Assembly: GCA_945902805.1 (NCBI GenBank) | Contig: CAMDMZ010000001.1 | Location: 176,661-240,660 of the forward strand | Direction of reading: 5' to 3' | DNA: 64,000 nt | DNA from: Propionivibrio dicarboxylicus | Lineage (GTDB): Bacteria; Pseudomonadota; Gammaproteobacteria; Burkholderiales; Rhodocyclaceae | Part shown: positions 1 through 8,943 of the stretch, in pieces | Layout: each line of letters begins with the position of its first letter | How positions within the stretch are numbered: position 1 is the first letter of the stretch | Made by a program: the position numbers and the translations under genes | Notes under the pieces: generated by a model | What the model saw: only the letters and a program-made list of their open reading frames with translations | The model's database searches: none | Told to the model about the DNA's origin: nothing

Positions 1-378
1 GTTCTTGCCGCGTTTGCCGATACAAACCGGCTTGCCACATGGTGGGGACCGGACGGGTTCACCAACACATTCGAGATTTGCGAGTTCAAGCCTCAGGGTC
101 GATGGCACTTTGTGATGCACGGTCCGGATGGCAAGAATTATCGGAACGAAAATGTCTTCCTCGAAACCTCACTACCCAGAATCGTCATTCGGCACAACTC
201 ACAGCCAAACTTCACCCTGACCGTCACATTGACGGAAGATGCCGGGAACACGAACCTTGTCTGGCACCAAGCCTTCGACGATCCCCGATTCGCTGCGAAC
301 GTGGCACACATCATCGTTCCGGCGAACGAGCAGAACCTGGATCGTCTTCAAACCGTACTCTCGGTGACGACCAGGTGA
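1..378 (+). CDS. AHSA1/SRPBCC-family protein, 5' end cut by the window edge
   Basis: Frame 1 is open from the first base to the TGA at 376-378 and reads as the C-terminal part of an AHSA1 (activator of Hsp90 ATPase homologue) / SRPBCC protein. The fragment contains RLATWWGPDGFTNTFE, then EFKPQGRWHFVMHGPDG, then a hydrophobic strand and a helix ending in NLDRLQTVL, the usual order of this helix-grip fold. An internal ATG at 112 is not the real start, because family sequence continues upstream of it. AHSA1-like bacterial proteins bind hydrophobic ligands, and the physiological role is usually unknown. It ends 8 bases before the convergent chorismate lyase gene. Confidence 0.8.
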   Translation, partial: VLAAFADTNRLATWWGPDGFTNTFEICEFKPQGRWHFVMHGPDGKNYRNENVFLETSLPRIVIRHNSQPNFTLTVTLTEDAGNTNLVWHQAFDDPRFAANVAHIIVPANEQNLDRLQTVLSVTTR

Positions 379-386
379 CGTGCCTT

Positions 387-1010
387 CTATCCGCCGGCAC
401 CCACGAGCGGTGGCAGAAAGACCTCCGTAACCAGTAGCCGCGCCGTGCCGCGCGCGAACAAGGCCCGCCGGGCCATCAGCGTCAAAGGCAGGCCATACGA
501 CGATTCGCCATACCACGATTGTGCGGCCGCATAGAGCGGATGTCGAATATCGATCCGCCGATATTGGAGCGGCCCGGCACTGACTTTCGGATCGGTGAAT
601 AACACCATGGCAAGCGCATTGCGGCCGGCGCGGCGCAAGAGGCGCGTGGCCGGGGCATTCGCCAAGGTATGGGCAAACACCCACGGCACACCGGCGACGG
701 TGAGCACGACCTCGCGCACCATCACCGACCGGCCACAATGCCCGCTACCGGGCGCGCCGATAAACCATTCCTCATCACGATTCGGCCGGGCTCTGGTTTG
801 ACGCACGCGCAGCACCTTGGTCGCACCAAATCGCTGCAAACGGGCCGTCAACGAGGCACTTTCGCGTAACCATGGGGCGATTCCCGCTGACCGAGCAATA
901 CGCTCACCCACACCCGGGCGCAAATCAAGTGGCAGCAGCGGCAACCAACCGCCCGCATCAGGCGAATGAGCGCGGCGGTCGGGGCGGCGACGGTGAGTGC
1001 TAAGTTTCAT
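387..1010 (-). CDS. ubiC: Chorismate lyase (UbiC-like)
   Basis: About 207 residues. Chorismate--pyruvate lyase converts chorismate to 4-hydroxybenzoate plus pyruvate, the first committed step of ubiquinone synthesis, in the cytoplasm. Family features: WLRESASLTARLQ near residue 45, a basic stretch RVRQTRARP, VMVREVVLTVAGVPWVFAHT in the middle, FTDPKVSAGPLQYRRID, and the C-terminal ARRALFARGTARLLVTEVFLPPL. The conserved Arg of VREV and the C-terminal Glu of TEVFLP are the usual active-site residues. I chose the internal ATG at 1010 over the ATG five codons upstream, without a decisive ribosome site. It lies 20 bases downstream of the membrane protein gene on the same strand, so the two may be co-transcribed. 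Confidence 0.8.
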   Translation of the reverse strand: MKLSTHRRRPDRRAHSPDAGGWLPLLPLDLRPGVGERIARSAGIAPWLRESASLTARLQRFGATKVLRVRQTRARPNRDEEWFIGAPGSGHCGRSVMVREVVLTVAGVPWVFAHTLANAPATRLLRRAGRNALAMVLFTDPKVSAGPLQYRRIDIRHPLYAAAQSWYGESSYGLPLTLMARRALFARGTARLLVTEVFLPPLVGAGG

Positions 1011-1030
1011 AGGGACAAAACCCAATCAGG

Positions 1031-1999
1031 CTATGGTTTGGCGACGCACTTTTCGGCATTGAGTTCCTGAATCCGACGGACACTAAAACTGTCCGCCGGG
1101 CGCTCGGTGCGCTTCAAGGCGATTTCGATATCGCGTAGCTGAGCGCAATCCAGTGTCGGGTTGTGCAACAGGCGCTGGACGACAAAGCTTTCCTTGGTGC
1201 TGGCGATGATTGCCTGGATGATTTCTCGCGGCGTGGCCGGATTGTCGGCGAAGGAGCGATCGAGCCCCATGATGGTCGGCGGCCGGCGGAATAGCTCGGT
1301 CAGGATCTCCGGCGGCGTATTCGGATGACTGGCAAGCGCCTGAAAGAAATAGTCCGGATACGAATGCGTGCGGTAAATCCGCGTCAGTGTCTCGGCCCGA
1401 CAGTTCGGGTTTCTGACGGCGGACAAGGCAATGCCGAGATCGTCGTGGGCCGCGAGTTGATCCAGCGTGTCGGCTGCAACAAAGGGGCTTTCCAGAATTG
1501 GCAACAGATAATTTCGGTCATCCGCGTGCTCACGGATCAGTCGGGCAAGGGTTTCCGTTTCGTGACCGGGGGCTTGCGGGAGCGCCGCGCGAATCGCCTG
1601 CCGATTGCGATCGATCGCAGCAAGACTCGCCCGATGCTGTTCGTCTCGGCTGGCGTTGAGTGCAATGCTCTGAAAACCCTGAAACACCAGCAGCGCCGGC
1701 ACCGCCAGCGCGAGGACCAGGCAAATCCAGGCCAGCAGCCGTAACAGCGGCCGCTGGGCGCCACGCAAGTTGCCAAACAGCCAGGCCATTACTGCGGCAA
1801 ACAGGGCGTAGAAGGGTAAAAACAAAATGCCGATAGCGGCGGTGGATGAGCGCGACTGAAAAATTGCCCATACGCCGACGCCGGCGACGGCCAGAAACAT
1901 TCCCGTCGCCAGACCGAGCCCGCGCCAGCGCTTTTTCAGCGCCAGAAAAACCCCGCCACCGAGGATGAACAGCAGGAACGCGATCAGCAATCCGGGCAT
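1031..1999 (-). CDS. Membrane protein with helical-repeat C-terminal domain, unknown function
   Basis: About 322 residues from ATG 1999 (an upstream ATG at 2098 adds 33 residues that do not look like a signal). The N-terminal third has four hydrophobic segments (LLIAFLLFILGGGVFLAL, GLATGMFLAVAGVGVWAIF, IGILFLPFYALFAAVMAWLF, LAWICLVLALAVPALLVF). The rest is soluble and built of short repeats with the pattern 'H/N-P-N-x-P/R-x-E-x-L-T-x-L/I' (NPNCRAETLTRIY, HPNTPPEILTELF, NPATPREIIQAII), resembling leucine-rich-repeat-variant or HEAT-like repeats. I do not recognise a specific family function. It is followed closely by ubiC on the same strand. Confidence 0.65.
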   Translation of the reverse strand: MPGLLIAFLLFILGGGVFLALKKRWRGLGLATGMFLAVAGVGVWAIFQSRSSTAAIGILFLPFYALFAAVMAWLFGNLRGAQRPLLRLLAWICLVLALAVPALLVFQGFQSIALNASRDEQHRASLAAIDRNRQAIRAALPQAPGHETETLARLIREHADDRNYLLPILESPFVAADTLDQLAAHDDLGIALSAVRNPNCRAETLTRIYRTHSYPDYFFQALASHPNTPPEILTELFRRPPTIMGLDRSFADNPATPREIIQAIIASTKESFVVQRLLHNPTLDCAQLRDIEIALKRTERPADSFSVRRIQELNAEKCVAKP

Positions 2000-2182
2000 A
2001 CGAGTCGTAGCGTTATGGCGTGTGAGGGGGAATTGATCCGGAAAAATAGCCCAAATCCGAGGCTTTGGCACGAAATCTGCAATTTGTTGCTCAAGCACCC
2101 AAAAGATACGTGCGAAATGACCGTTAATCCAGTTATTGCCGCCACTCTTCTAAAAAGGCGGCATCCTTTGCCGGAGATCTTC

Positions 2183-2548
2183 ATGCAAAAAGCCAGTTCG
2201 AGAAAATCAGCAGTTCTCCCCCTTGGGATCAAGAATCGGATTCAAACCGAATTGCCGGCCCTGGTGGCGTTGACCGCGATCGGCGAGCCGTGGTTTTCTG
2301 GCCAACACCAGTCGGATTTGCTCGCAGTTGGGTTGGTCGTCGGCGTGATGGCGCCGGAAGACAGTCTGCAAACGCAGTGTGCCGCCGAATTGCAGCGCCT
2401 GTGCGAACAAGTGATCACGATCGAGAACAAGGTCGAGATCGCCCTCAACCTCGCCGAATGTCTACCGTGGCTGCAGATGCAGCCCAATCATCGGGTTCAG
2501 CGCGCGTTACAACTTGTCATTTCGCAGCGTTGCCGGCAGGCGGCTTAA
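2183..2548 (+). CDS. Hypothetical protein, 121 aa
   Basis: The start at ATG 2183 is supported by GGAG six bases upstream. The open frame extends further upstream (to 2015), but that stretch overlaps the divergent membrane gene and has no good ribosome site. The protein is predicted soluble and mainly helical (LPALVALTAIGEPWF, DLLAVGLVVGVMAPEDSLQ, AELQRLCEQVITIENKVEIALNLAECLPWLQMQ). There is no signal peptide and no recognisable motif. It ends 16 bases from the convergent yjgA. The function cannot be assigned from sequence; it may be a small lineage-specific protein. Confidence 0.55.
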   Translation: MQKASSRKSAVLPLGIKNRIQTELPALVALTAIGEPWFSGQHQSDLLAVGLVVGVMAPEDSLQTQCAAELQRLCEQVITIENKVEIALNLAECLPWLQMQPNHRVQRALQLVISQRCRQAA

Positions 2549-2564
2549 GTCAGAAAACAACCTT

Positions 2565-3161
2565 TCAATCAGCGTCATCAGCGTCTGTAACGTCTCCGGC
2601 CGCCGTCTCGCCAGCACCGACTTTTTCAGCCCCTTCGACCAGTTGTCGCAGTTGGCGAAATAGTTCGCGAAAGGCGCGCGGCGGCTTTTGCTGCTCGATT
2701 TCCTTTAACGCGTTGCGGCGCAATTGACGTAAATACTGGATATCGGCATCCGGGTAGTCGCGGCCAATCTCGGCGAACACGGCATCGTCTGCCATCAGAC
2801 GTTCGCGCAGCTTTTCCAGATGATGCTGGCGCGCGGTGGCAGCCGCCGAGACACCCTTGACTTCATCCAGCGCCGCTTGCAGCGGTTCGGTATCGACACT
2901 GCGCATAAGCTTGCCGATCAATTGCATCTGGCGCCGTCGGGCGCCGTGCTGGGTGAAGCGCTGGGCATCGCGCAAGGCTTCACGCAGATTGTCGGGGATG
3001 TCGATTTTCTTCAGGCGTTCCGGCGATAAGGCGACCAGTTCCTCGCCCATATCCTGCAGCGCGGTACTCTCGCGCTTGCGCTGCGATTTGCTCGGGCCGG
3101 CCCAAAAAAATTCGGTTTCAGTATCGTCAGATTCCACGGGTAAGATTCGGGTCTTGTTCAT
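2565..3161 (-). CDS. yjgA: Ribosome-associated protein YjgA (DUF615)
   Basis: About 198 residues, mostly helical and charged. YjgA associates with late 50S assembly intermediates in E. coli. Recognisable features: the basic N-terminus with KSQRKRESTALQDMGEELVALSPERLKKIDIP (near residues 27-58), REALRDAQRFTQHGARRRQMQLIGKLMR (62-90), and LRQLRRNALKEIEQQKPPRAFRELFRQLRQL near the C-terminus. ATG 3161 was chosen because an in-frame ATG further out would run into the divergent pmbA. Start codons of yjgA and pmbA are only 15 bases apart, a pairing often kept in betaproteobacteria. A 24-bp dispersed motif copy lies near the 3' end and encodes KVGAGETA. Confidence 0.88.
   Translation of the reverse strand: MNKTRILPVESDDTETEFFWAGPSKSQRKRESTALQDMGEELVALSPERLKKIDIPDNLREALRDAQRFTQHGARRRQMQLIGKLMRSVDTEPLQAALDEVKGVSAAATARQHHLEKLRERLMADDAVFAEIGRDYPDADIQYLRQLRRNALKEIEQQKPPRAFRELFRQLRQLVEGAEKVGAGETAAGDVTDADDAD
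2602..2625 (+). repeat. 24-bp dispersed motif, copy 1 (23/24)
   Basis: One mismatch from the consensus (GCCGTCCCGCCA then GCACCGACTTTT). Inside the 3' end of yjgA, antisense to it; encodes KVGAGETA. Confidence 0.9.
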
Positions 3162-3176
3162 GGTGAGGATTGTCGC

Positions 3177-4514
3177 ATGTCCCAAGGGTTCAGCCATTCC
3201 CGGCCGGTGCTGAAAGCGCTTGCCCAGCAAGTACTCGATTACGCTGCCAAAGCAGGCGCTACCGCGTGCGAGGTGGATGTTTCAGAGGGTTTTGGACAAT
3301 CGATCACCGTGCGCCGGCAAGCGGTCGATACCATTGAGTACAACCGCGACAAGGGGCTCGGCATCACGGTCTACCTCGGTCAGCGCCGTGGCCACGCCAG
3401 CAGTTCGGATTTTTCCGAACATGCCATGCAGGCCACCGTCGATGCGGCCCTGGCGATTGCCCGCTTCACGGCCGAAGATGATTGTGCCGGCTTGCCTGAC
3501 GCCAGTTTGCTGGCGAAAAAGTCGATGAATCTCGACTTATTCCATCCCTGGGATGTTTCGGTCGAGCAGGCCATCGATATTGCGGCACGCTGTGAACAGG
3601 CCGCGTTCGATGTCAGCCCGCTGATCAAGAACTCCGAAGGCGCGAGCGTTTCAGCGCAGCAGTCACAGTTCATCTCGGCCAACAGCCTGGGTTTCATGGA
3701 CGGCTTTGCGACCACGCGCCATTACGTTTCCTGTTCGGTAATCGCCGGCGAAGGCGACGACATGCAGCGCGACGACTGGTACGTTTCCGAGCGTGATGCG
3801 GCCTTGTTCAAGGATCCCGCCGCGATTGGCGATTACGCCGCGCGCCGTGCGCTCTCTCGCCTGGGTGCGCGCAAACTGTCGACGCGCAAATGCCCGGTGA
3901 TCTTTGAAGCGCCGCTGGCGACCGGTCTGATCGGCAATTACGTGTATGCCGTATCCGGCGGCTCGCTGTACCGCAAGACCTCGTTCCTGCTCGACAGCCT
4001 GGGCAAACAGATATTCCCCGACTTCATGCAAATCAGCGAACGGCCACATCTGAAAGGCGCCATGGCATCCTCGCCCTTCGACGATGACGGTGTCGCCACG
4101 AAAAATCGAGAAGTGGTCAAGAATGGCCATGTCGAGGGCTATTTCCTCTCAACCTACTCGGCGCGCAAGCTGGGCATGCAGACGACGGGTAACGCCGGCG
4201 GTTCGCACAACCTCTTGGTCAAATCGGGAAAACACAACCTGGACGGCCTGTTGCGGGAGATGGGCAAAGGACTTTTGGTCACCGAATTGCTTGGCCAGGG
4301 CGTGAACTACGTAACCGGTGACTACTCACGTGGCGCGGCGGGATATTGGGTCGAAAACGGCAAGATCGCTTATCCGGTGCATGAGATCACCATCGCCGGC
4401 AACCTCAAGCAGATTTTTGCAGACATCGCCGAGATCGGCACGGATACCGTGGCCCGTGGTTCGAAGCAAATCGGGTCGGTGCTAATCGATCGCATGACCA
4501 TCGCCGGAAATTGA
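3177..4514 (+). CDS. pmbA: Metalloprotease PmbA/TldE
   Basis: 445 residues, full length. PmbA (TldE) forms a heterodimer with TldD, a Zn protease that trims peptides such as microcin precursors and CcdA; PmbA itself lacks the HExxxH motif, as expected. Recognisable segments: ITVRRQAVDTIEYNRDKGLGITVYLGQRRGHASSSD near residues 42-80, the central KNSEGASVSAQQSQFISANSLGF, and the C-terminal TTGNAGGSHNLLVKSG and YTRGAAGYWVENG-like block (YSRGAAGYWVENGKIAYPVHEITIAGNL). Its partner tldD is not in the window. It is transcribed divergently from yjgA and ends 5 bases from the convergent spermidine-synthase-like gene. Confidence 0.93.
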   Translation: MSQGFSHSRPVLKALAQQVLDYAAKAGATACEVDVSEGFGQSITVRRQAVDTIEYNRDKGLGITVYLGQRRGHASSSDFSEHAMQATVDAALAIARFTAEDDCAGLPDASLLAKKSMNLDLFHPWDVSVEQAIDIAARCEQAAFDVSPLIKNSEGASVSAQQSQFISANSLGFMDGFATTRHYVSCSVIAGEGDDMQRDDWYVSERDAALFKDPAAIGDYAARRALSRLGARKLSTRKCPVIFEAPLATGLIGNYVYAVSGGSLYRKTSFLLDSLGKQIFPDFMQISERPHLKGAMASSPFDDDGVATKNREVVKNGHVEGYFLSTYSARKLGMQTTGNAGGSHNLLVKSGKHNLDGLLREMGKGLLVTELLGQGVNYVTGDYSRGAAGYWVENGKIAYPVHEITIAGNLKQIFADIAEIGTDTVARGSKQIGSVLIDRMTIAGN

Positions 4515-4519
4515 GCTTC

Positions 4520-5860
4520 TTACGGCGACAGGGCGCTATCGATATCGGCCCGATTGCGCTCGTCAACGTAAACATGGCTCGGCTCTGACTTGCTGTCGGG
4601 GAAGCAACTAACCACCACATTGCTGATCGGGGCTGCTTTGCTTAGCACCTCAACGGCACAGCGGCCGTAGGCGCTCTCAATCGTCGCCAGCAGGTTGCGC
4701 GCATACGGCGTCGCCAGCCGACCGTCGAGTATCAGATTAGCCAGCAGCACACCGCCGGGTTTTAGCGCGCGGCGCGTCGTGCGCCAGAATTCGCGAGTGA
4801 CCAAATCCGCCGGAATCGAGGTGCGGGCGCTGAACACATCGACGACGATGGCATCGTAGTATTGGGTGGTCTTGGCCACATGGGCGCGCGCATCGCCGAC
4901 AATGAATTCGCCCTGTATCGGCTCCTTGAGAAACTGCGTTTCGGCGATTTCGCGAATCGATGGATCGATGTCGATGTAGGTATAACGGTTGGTCGGTTCG
5001 CGATGCGAAAGTGTAAAGCCGCCGGCACCCAGAACCAGAATATCGCGGTCAGCAAACGCCAGGTCCTTGAGCAGAATATGGCGCATGTGTTCGATGTACC
5101 GCGCATACGCCGGCGGCGTGCTTTCGTCGATCATCGAGGCGATCTGCTGGTTGACGCTGAAGGAACGCGGCGCCGTCATGTCATTGCGACCCACCGCCTC
5201 GACGGCGTAATCGGCATAGGCGGTATCGGCGCGGTTGCGGTCGCGCAGATTGACGACGACGGCGATGGCCGCGACGATGATCAGCAAGAGGGCACTGGCC
5301 ACACGGGGCGGTTGCACCAACGCCGCGCCCAGCACCAGCAGCAGGGCGCCGAACAAAACGGCTGACCAAACGCCGAAGGCCTGCATCATGCCCAACGAGA
5401 GGGTGATCGAACCAAGAAAACTCCCCAGGGTGGACCAGTACAACGCTCGCCCGGCCGCTTCGCCACTGCGCTCGGCGTGCATCAGGTTGGTGAGTATCGG
5501 CACCGTCTGACCCAGTAGCCAGGCCAGCGGGCCGAGCACCGTCGCGATGAACAGCAGGTAGGCCAGCAGCGTCGGCGCGCTGGCAAAAATCGCATCGACA
5601 CTGCCACCGGCCAATCCGGCACCCATCAGAGTCGCCGAAATCATGAGATTGCGCGCCACGACGCCACGGAAGTCGGTTGCCACGCGGCTGCCTGAGTGAT
5701 AGCCAAGCGCCAACGCGAGCAGGAAAAATCCGATGGTCGGCGCAGTCACGACGATCGAACTACCAACGTGTGGAATCAGGCGCCGCAGGGCGATGACTTC
5801 GGCGCCGAGAGAGCAGTAGCCTTCGATGAAAACGATGGTGAACAGGAGGTGCGGCGACAT
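4520..5860 (-). CDS. Membrane-fused spermidine-synthase-like protein
   Basis: 446 residues in two parts. Residues 1-215 carry about seven hydrophobic helices (starting MSPHLLFTIVFIEGYCSLGAEVIALRRLIP), the polytopic domain that often precedes spermidine-synthase-like methyltransferase folds. Residues 230-430 hold a SpeE-type Rossmann domain: DILVLGAGGFTLSHRE (nucleotide-binding glycine loop), YTYIDIDPSIREIAE, FIVGDARAHVAKTTQYYDAIVVDVFS (acidic DxxS region) and LKPGGVLLANLI. True spermidine synthase activity is uncertain; fused forms are often of unknown substrate. It is convergent with pmbA and divergent from the TRAP binding-protein gene, with 151 bases between starts. Confidence 0.8.
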   Translation of the reverse strand: MSPHLLFTIVFIEGYCSLGAEVIALRRLIPHVGSSIVVTAPTIGFFLLALALGYHSGSRVATDFRGVVARNLMISATLMGAGLAGGSVDAIFASAPTLLAYLLFIATVLGPLAWLLGQTVPILTNLMHAERSGEAAGRALYWSTLGSFLGSITLSLGMMQAFGVWSAVLFGALLLVLGAALVQPPRVASALLLIIVAAIAVVVNLRDRNRADTAYADYAVEAVGRNDMTAPRSFSVNQQIASMIDESTPPAYARYIEHMRHILLKDLAFADRDILVLGAGGFTLSHREPTNRYTYIDIDPSIREIAETQFLKEPIQGEFIVGDARAHVAKTTQYYDAIVVDVFSARTSIPADLVTREFWRTTRRALKPGGVLLANLILDGRLATPYARNLLATIESAYGRCAVEVLSKAAPISNVVVSCFPDSKSEPSHVYVDERNRADIDSALSP

Positions 5861-6011
5861 GGCGGCAGGATACCTTGCGGCGACACGAAATCGTCTTGAC
5901 GAGTGCCGTTAGCTATATCCTTTGGTGTAGTATTTCAAAACGGTCCGCAACCGGGACCGCCGCTGTTGAAAGTCGTCAATACGAGAACACAAAACCAAGG
6001 AGACGCAAACT

Positions 6012-7094
6012 ATGGAACGACGGAAATTTTTGCAACACGCTGGCTTGACCGGCATCTTGGCTGCGGGCGCCGCGCCGGCGATTGCCCAGTCCGCCCCCAC
6101 GATCAAGTGGCGTTTGACCTCAAGCTTCCCCAAGAGCCTGGATACGATTTACGGCGGTGCCGAGGTGCTGGCCAATCGCGTCAAAGCCATGACCGGTGGC
6201 AAATTCGACATTCAGGTTTTCGCCAGCGGCGAAATCGCCCCCGGTCCGCAGGCGTTGGACGTTACCCAGAACGGTACTGTCGAGTGCTGCCATACCTGCT
6301 CCTATTACTTCGTCGGCAAGGACAAGACCTTCGCCTTCGGCACCGCCGTACCCTTCGGCATGAACGCTCGCCAGATGAACGCCTGGATCTACTACGGCGG
6401 TGGCCAGAAGCTGCTTGATGACTTTTACAGCAACTACAACGTCGTCTCCTTCGCTGGCGGCAACACCGGCGTGCAGATGGGCGGCTGGTTCCGCAAGGAG
6501 ATCAAGACGCTGGCTGACGTTAAAGGTCTCAAGATGCGCATCGCAGGCCTCGGCGGTGCCGTATTTTCCTCGCTGGGTGCCGTGCCGCAGCAGATCCCGG
6601 GCTCGGATATCTACCCCGCACTGGAAAAAGGTACTATCGATGCGGCCGAATGGGTCGGCCCCTATGATGACGAGAAGCTGGGCTTCTTCAAGGTCGCCAA
6701 GAACTACTACTTCCCGGGTTGGTGGGAGCCGGGTCCGGTCATTCACTTCTTCGTGAACAAGGATCAGTGGGCCAAGCTGCCGAAGGAATACCAGGAAATC
6801 TTCCAGGCCGCTGCGTACGAAGCCAACGTGACGATGATGGCTGAATACGACCACAAGAACCCGGCGGCGCTGCGCCGCCTGGTCGGTCAAGGGGTCAAGC
6901 TCAAGAAGTATTCGAAGGATATTCTCGAATCCGCCTACAAGGCCGCCGTCCAGCTCTACTCCGACGAGTCGGCAAAGAACCCAGCCTTCAAGAAGATCTA
7001 TACCGAGTACCTCGCCTACCAAAAGACGCAGAATCAGTGGTTCAGCGTCGCAGAGCTGGGTATGGATGACTTTCTGCAGAAAAAAATCCGGTAG
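6012..7094 (+). CDS. TRAP transporter solute-binding protein DctP, probably for a 2-oxo or similar carboxylic acid
   Basis: 360 residues, periplasmic. A signal peptide with a twin-arginine start (MERRKFLQHAGLTGILAAGAAPAIAQS) suggests Tat export. The mature protein is a DctP-type extracytoplasmic receptor: IKWRLTSSFPKSLDTIYGGAE, the central VKGLKMRIAGLGGAVFSSLGAVPQQIPGSDIYPALEKGTIDAAEWVGPYDDEKLGF with the carboxylate-binding Arg of KMRIAG, and FPGWWEPGPVIHFFVN. This block strongly recalls TakP, the 2-oxoacid receptor. The start is set by AAGGAG at 5998-6003. Its membrane partners dctQM lie on the opposite strand, convergent, so expression of the three is not a simple operon. Neighbouring lut genes make lactate or pyruvate plausible substrates (inference). 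Confidence 0.92.
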   Translation: MERRKFLQHAGLTGILAAGAAPAIAQSAPTIKWRLTSSFPKSLDTIYGGAEVLANRVKAMTGGKFDIQVFASGEIAPGPQALDVTQNGTVECCHTCSYYFVGKDKTFAFGTAVPFGMNARQMNAWIYYGGGQKLLDDFYSNYNVVSFAGGNTGVQMGGWFRKEIKTLADVKGLKMRIAGLGGAVFSSLGAVPQQIPGSDIYPALEKGTIDAAEWVGPYDDEKLGFFKVAKNYYFPGWWEPGPVIHFFVNKDQWAKLPKEYQEIFQAAAYEANVTMMAEYDHKNPAALRRLVGQGVKLKKYSKDILESAYKAAVQLYSDESAKNPAFKKIYTEYLAYQKTQNQWFSVAELGMDDFLQKKIR

Positions 7095-7120
7095 CAATCC
7101 ATCCGGTAGTTTCGCTTGCC

Positions 7121-7158
7121 CCAATAAAAATCCCCGCTGCGGCGGGGATTTTTATTGG
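7121..7158. terminator. Bidirectional intrinsic terminator between dctP and dctM
   Basis: A perfect 17-bp inverted repeat (CCAATAAAAATCCCCGC at 7121-7137, complement at 7142-7158, 4-base loop) with A-tract and T-tract inside the arms, so it can end transcription from either side of this convergent pair. Confidence 0.9.
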
Positions 7159-7171
7159 CCTTTGAACGGAT

Positions 7172-7195
7172 AAAAGTCGGCGCTGGCGAGACGGC
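7172..7195 (-). repeat. 24-bp dispersed motif, copy 2 (22/24)
   Basis: Intergenic at the convergent dctP/dctM junction. With flanking bases, GTCGGCGC (7176-7183) and GCGCCGAC (7193-7200) form an 8-bp stem followed on the minus strand by TTTT, so this copy may act as a terminator for dctM. Confidence 0.9.
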
Positions 7196-7209
7196 GCCGA
7201 CCCTCGTTG

Positions 7210-8943
7210 CTACTGCTTTTTGTTGGCGTCCTGGAGCGATTTCGTCAGGGCATCGCCATCGTCGTCCTCGTCTTTATTTTCCTCGTCGGAAGTGTTGGAC
7301 TGGTCAGCATCTGCGTCCTCCTGCAACATTTTCTCGATGTTGATGGACTCGCCTTGCAGGTTCATTTCCGCTTCCGTCATTTGCTTGTCGTGACCAACCA
7401 GTTCGGGGAAGGCGATGACCAGGCCGACCATGATGATCTGGATCACCACGAAGGGAATCGCGCCCCAATAGATCTGGCCGGTGGTGACCGGTTCGGTGAG
7501 CTTGCCGGTGTGACTATCCTTGTACGGCGAGTTGGGTGCCACCGAGCGCAGGTAGAACAAGGCAAAGCCAAACGGCGGGTGCATGAACGAAGTCTGCATG
7601 TTGATCGCCAGCAGGATGCCGAACCAGATCAGGTCGATGCCGAGTTTGTCCGCGACTGGTCCGAGTAGCGGCACGACGATGAAACACAACTCGAAGAAGT
7701 CGAGGAAAAAGGCGAGGAAGAAGATCAGCGCATTCACGACGATCAGGAAGCCGATCTGTCCGCCGGGGAGATCGCTGAGCAGATGTTCGACCCACTTGTG
7801 ACCGTCGACGCCGTAGAAGGTCAGGCTGAAGACACGGGCGCCGACGAGAATAAAGACCACGAAGGTAGTGAGCTTGGCGGTGGAATCCATCGCCTGTTTG
7901 AGGAGACTCCAGCTCAGGCGCCGTCTGGCGACGGCCATGATCAGTGCACCGGCGGCACCCATGGCGCCGCCCTCGGTCGGAGTGGCGATACCGATGAAGA
8001 TGGTACCGAGCACCAGGAAGATCAGTGCTAGTGGTGGAATCAGGACGAAAGTCACCTTTTCCGCCATCTTCGACAGCAAGCCGAGCTTGAGCACCCGGCT
8101 GGCAACGGCCAGCGAAAAGGCAACGGCCATGCCGATACTCATGGCGATGACGATCAACTCATCGGTCGGCTTGTCCGCCGGCTGTTGCAGCGACCAAAAC
8201 ATCGCCGCACCGACTGAAATCACCGTCAGGACAAACAGCGAAGCTCCGCCGGATTTGCCGCTGGCCTCGCGGAAGACGCGCGCCTCAGGGGGGAGCGCGG
8301 GGGCGGCTTTGGGGAAGAAAATGGTGATGCCCATCACATACGCGAGGTACAGACCGGTCAGTACGAAGCCTGGTACGAATGCACCCTTGTACATATCGCC
8401 AACCGATTTCCCGAGTTGGTCGGCAATGATGATCAGCACCAGCGATGGCGGAATGATCTGCGCCAGCGTACCGGAGGCAGCAATGACGCCTGAAGCGAGG
8501 CGGCGGTCATAGCCGTAGCGCAACATGATGGGCAGCGAGATCAGGCCCATCGAGATCACCGACGCTGCCACCACGCCGGTTGTCGCAGCGAGCATGGCGC
8601 CGACCAGGATGACCGCGTAAGCCAGACCACCGCGCACCGGACCGAACAACTGGCCAATGGTTTCGAGCAGGTCTTCGGCCATGCCGGAGCGTTCCAGAAT
8701 CAAGCCCATGAAGGTGAAAAACGGGATCGCCATCAGCGTGTCGTTGTTCATCACGCCGCCGAAGATGCGCTCCGGCAAAGCCTGGAAGAAGGTGGGCTGG
8801 AACAGGCCCAGCTCGATGCCGATCCAGCCGAAGATCACGCCATTGGCGGCCAACGAGAAGGCCACCGGAAAACCGACCAGCAGGAAAAAGATCAGCGAGG
8901 CAAAAATGATCGGCGCCATGTTGGCGATCAGAAATTCGGTCAC
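7210..8943 (-). CDS. TRAP transporter large permease DctM
   Basis: 577 residues, inner membrane. DctM is the ion-coupled translocation subunit of TRAP transporters, with about 12 helices. Family blocks: FLLVGFPVAFSLAANGVIFGWIG, NNDTLMAIPFFTFMGLILERSGMAEDLLE near residues 66-95, GAMLAATTGVVAASVISMGLISLPIMLRYGYDRRLASGVIAASGTLAQIIPPSLVLII. The GTG start overlaps the dctQ stop (GTGA). The last 60 or so residues form a hydrophilic acidic tail rich in Asp/Glu (DADADQSNTSDEENKDEDDDGDA), unusual even for long DctM forms. A motif copy that could form a terminator stem for this gene follows at 7172-7200. Confidence 0.93.
   Translation of the reverse strand: MTEFLIANMAPIIFASLIFFLLVGFPVAFSLAANGVIFGWIGIELGLFQPTFFQALPERIFGGVMNNDTLMAIPFFTFMGLILERSGMAEDLLETIGQLFGPVRGGLAYAVILVGAMLAATTGVVAASVISMGLISLPIMLRYGYDRRLASGVIAASGTLAQIIPPSLVLIIIADQLGKSVGDMYKGAFVPGFVLTGLYLAYVMGITIFFPKAAPALPPEARVFREASGKSGGASLFVLTVISVGAAMFWSLQQPADKPTDELIVIAMSIGMAVAFSLAVASRVLKLGLLSKMAEKVTFVLIPPLALIFLVLGTIFIGIATPTEGGAMGAAGALIMAVARRRLSWSLLKQAMDSTAKLTTFVVFILVGARVFSLTFYGVDGHKWVEHLLSDLPGGQIGFLIVVNALIFFLAFFLDFFELCFIVVPLLGPVADKLGIDLIWFGILLAINMQTSFMHPPFGFALFYLRSVAPNSPYKDSHTGKLTEPVTTGQIYWGAIPFVVIQIIMVGLVIAFPELVGHDKQMTEAEMNLQGESINIEKMLQEDADADQSNTSDEENKDEDDDGDALTKSLQDANKKQ

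Noticed and set aside
541..600. Sequence CCCGGCACTGACTTT resembling the 24-bp motif
   Set aside because: Too many mismatches and a changed spacing; counted as background.
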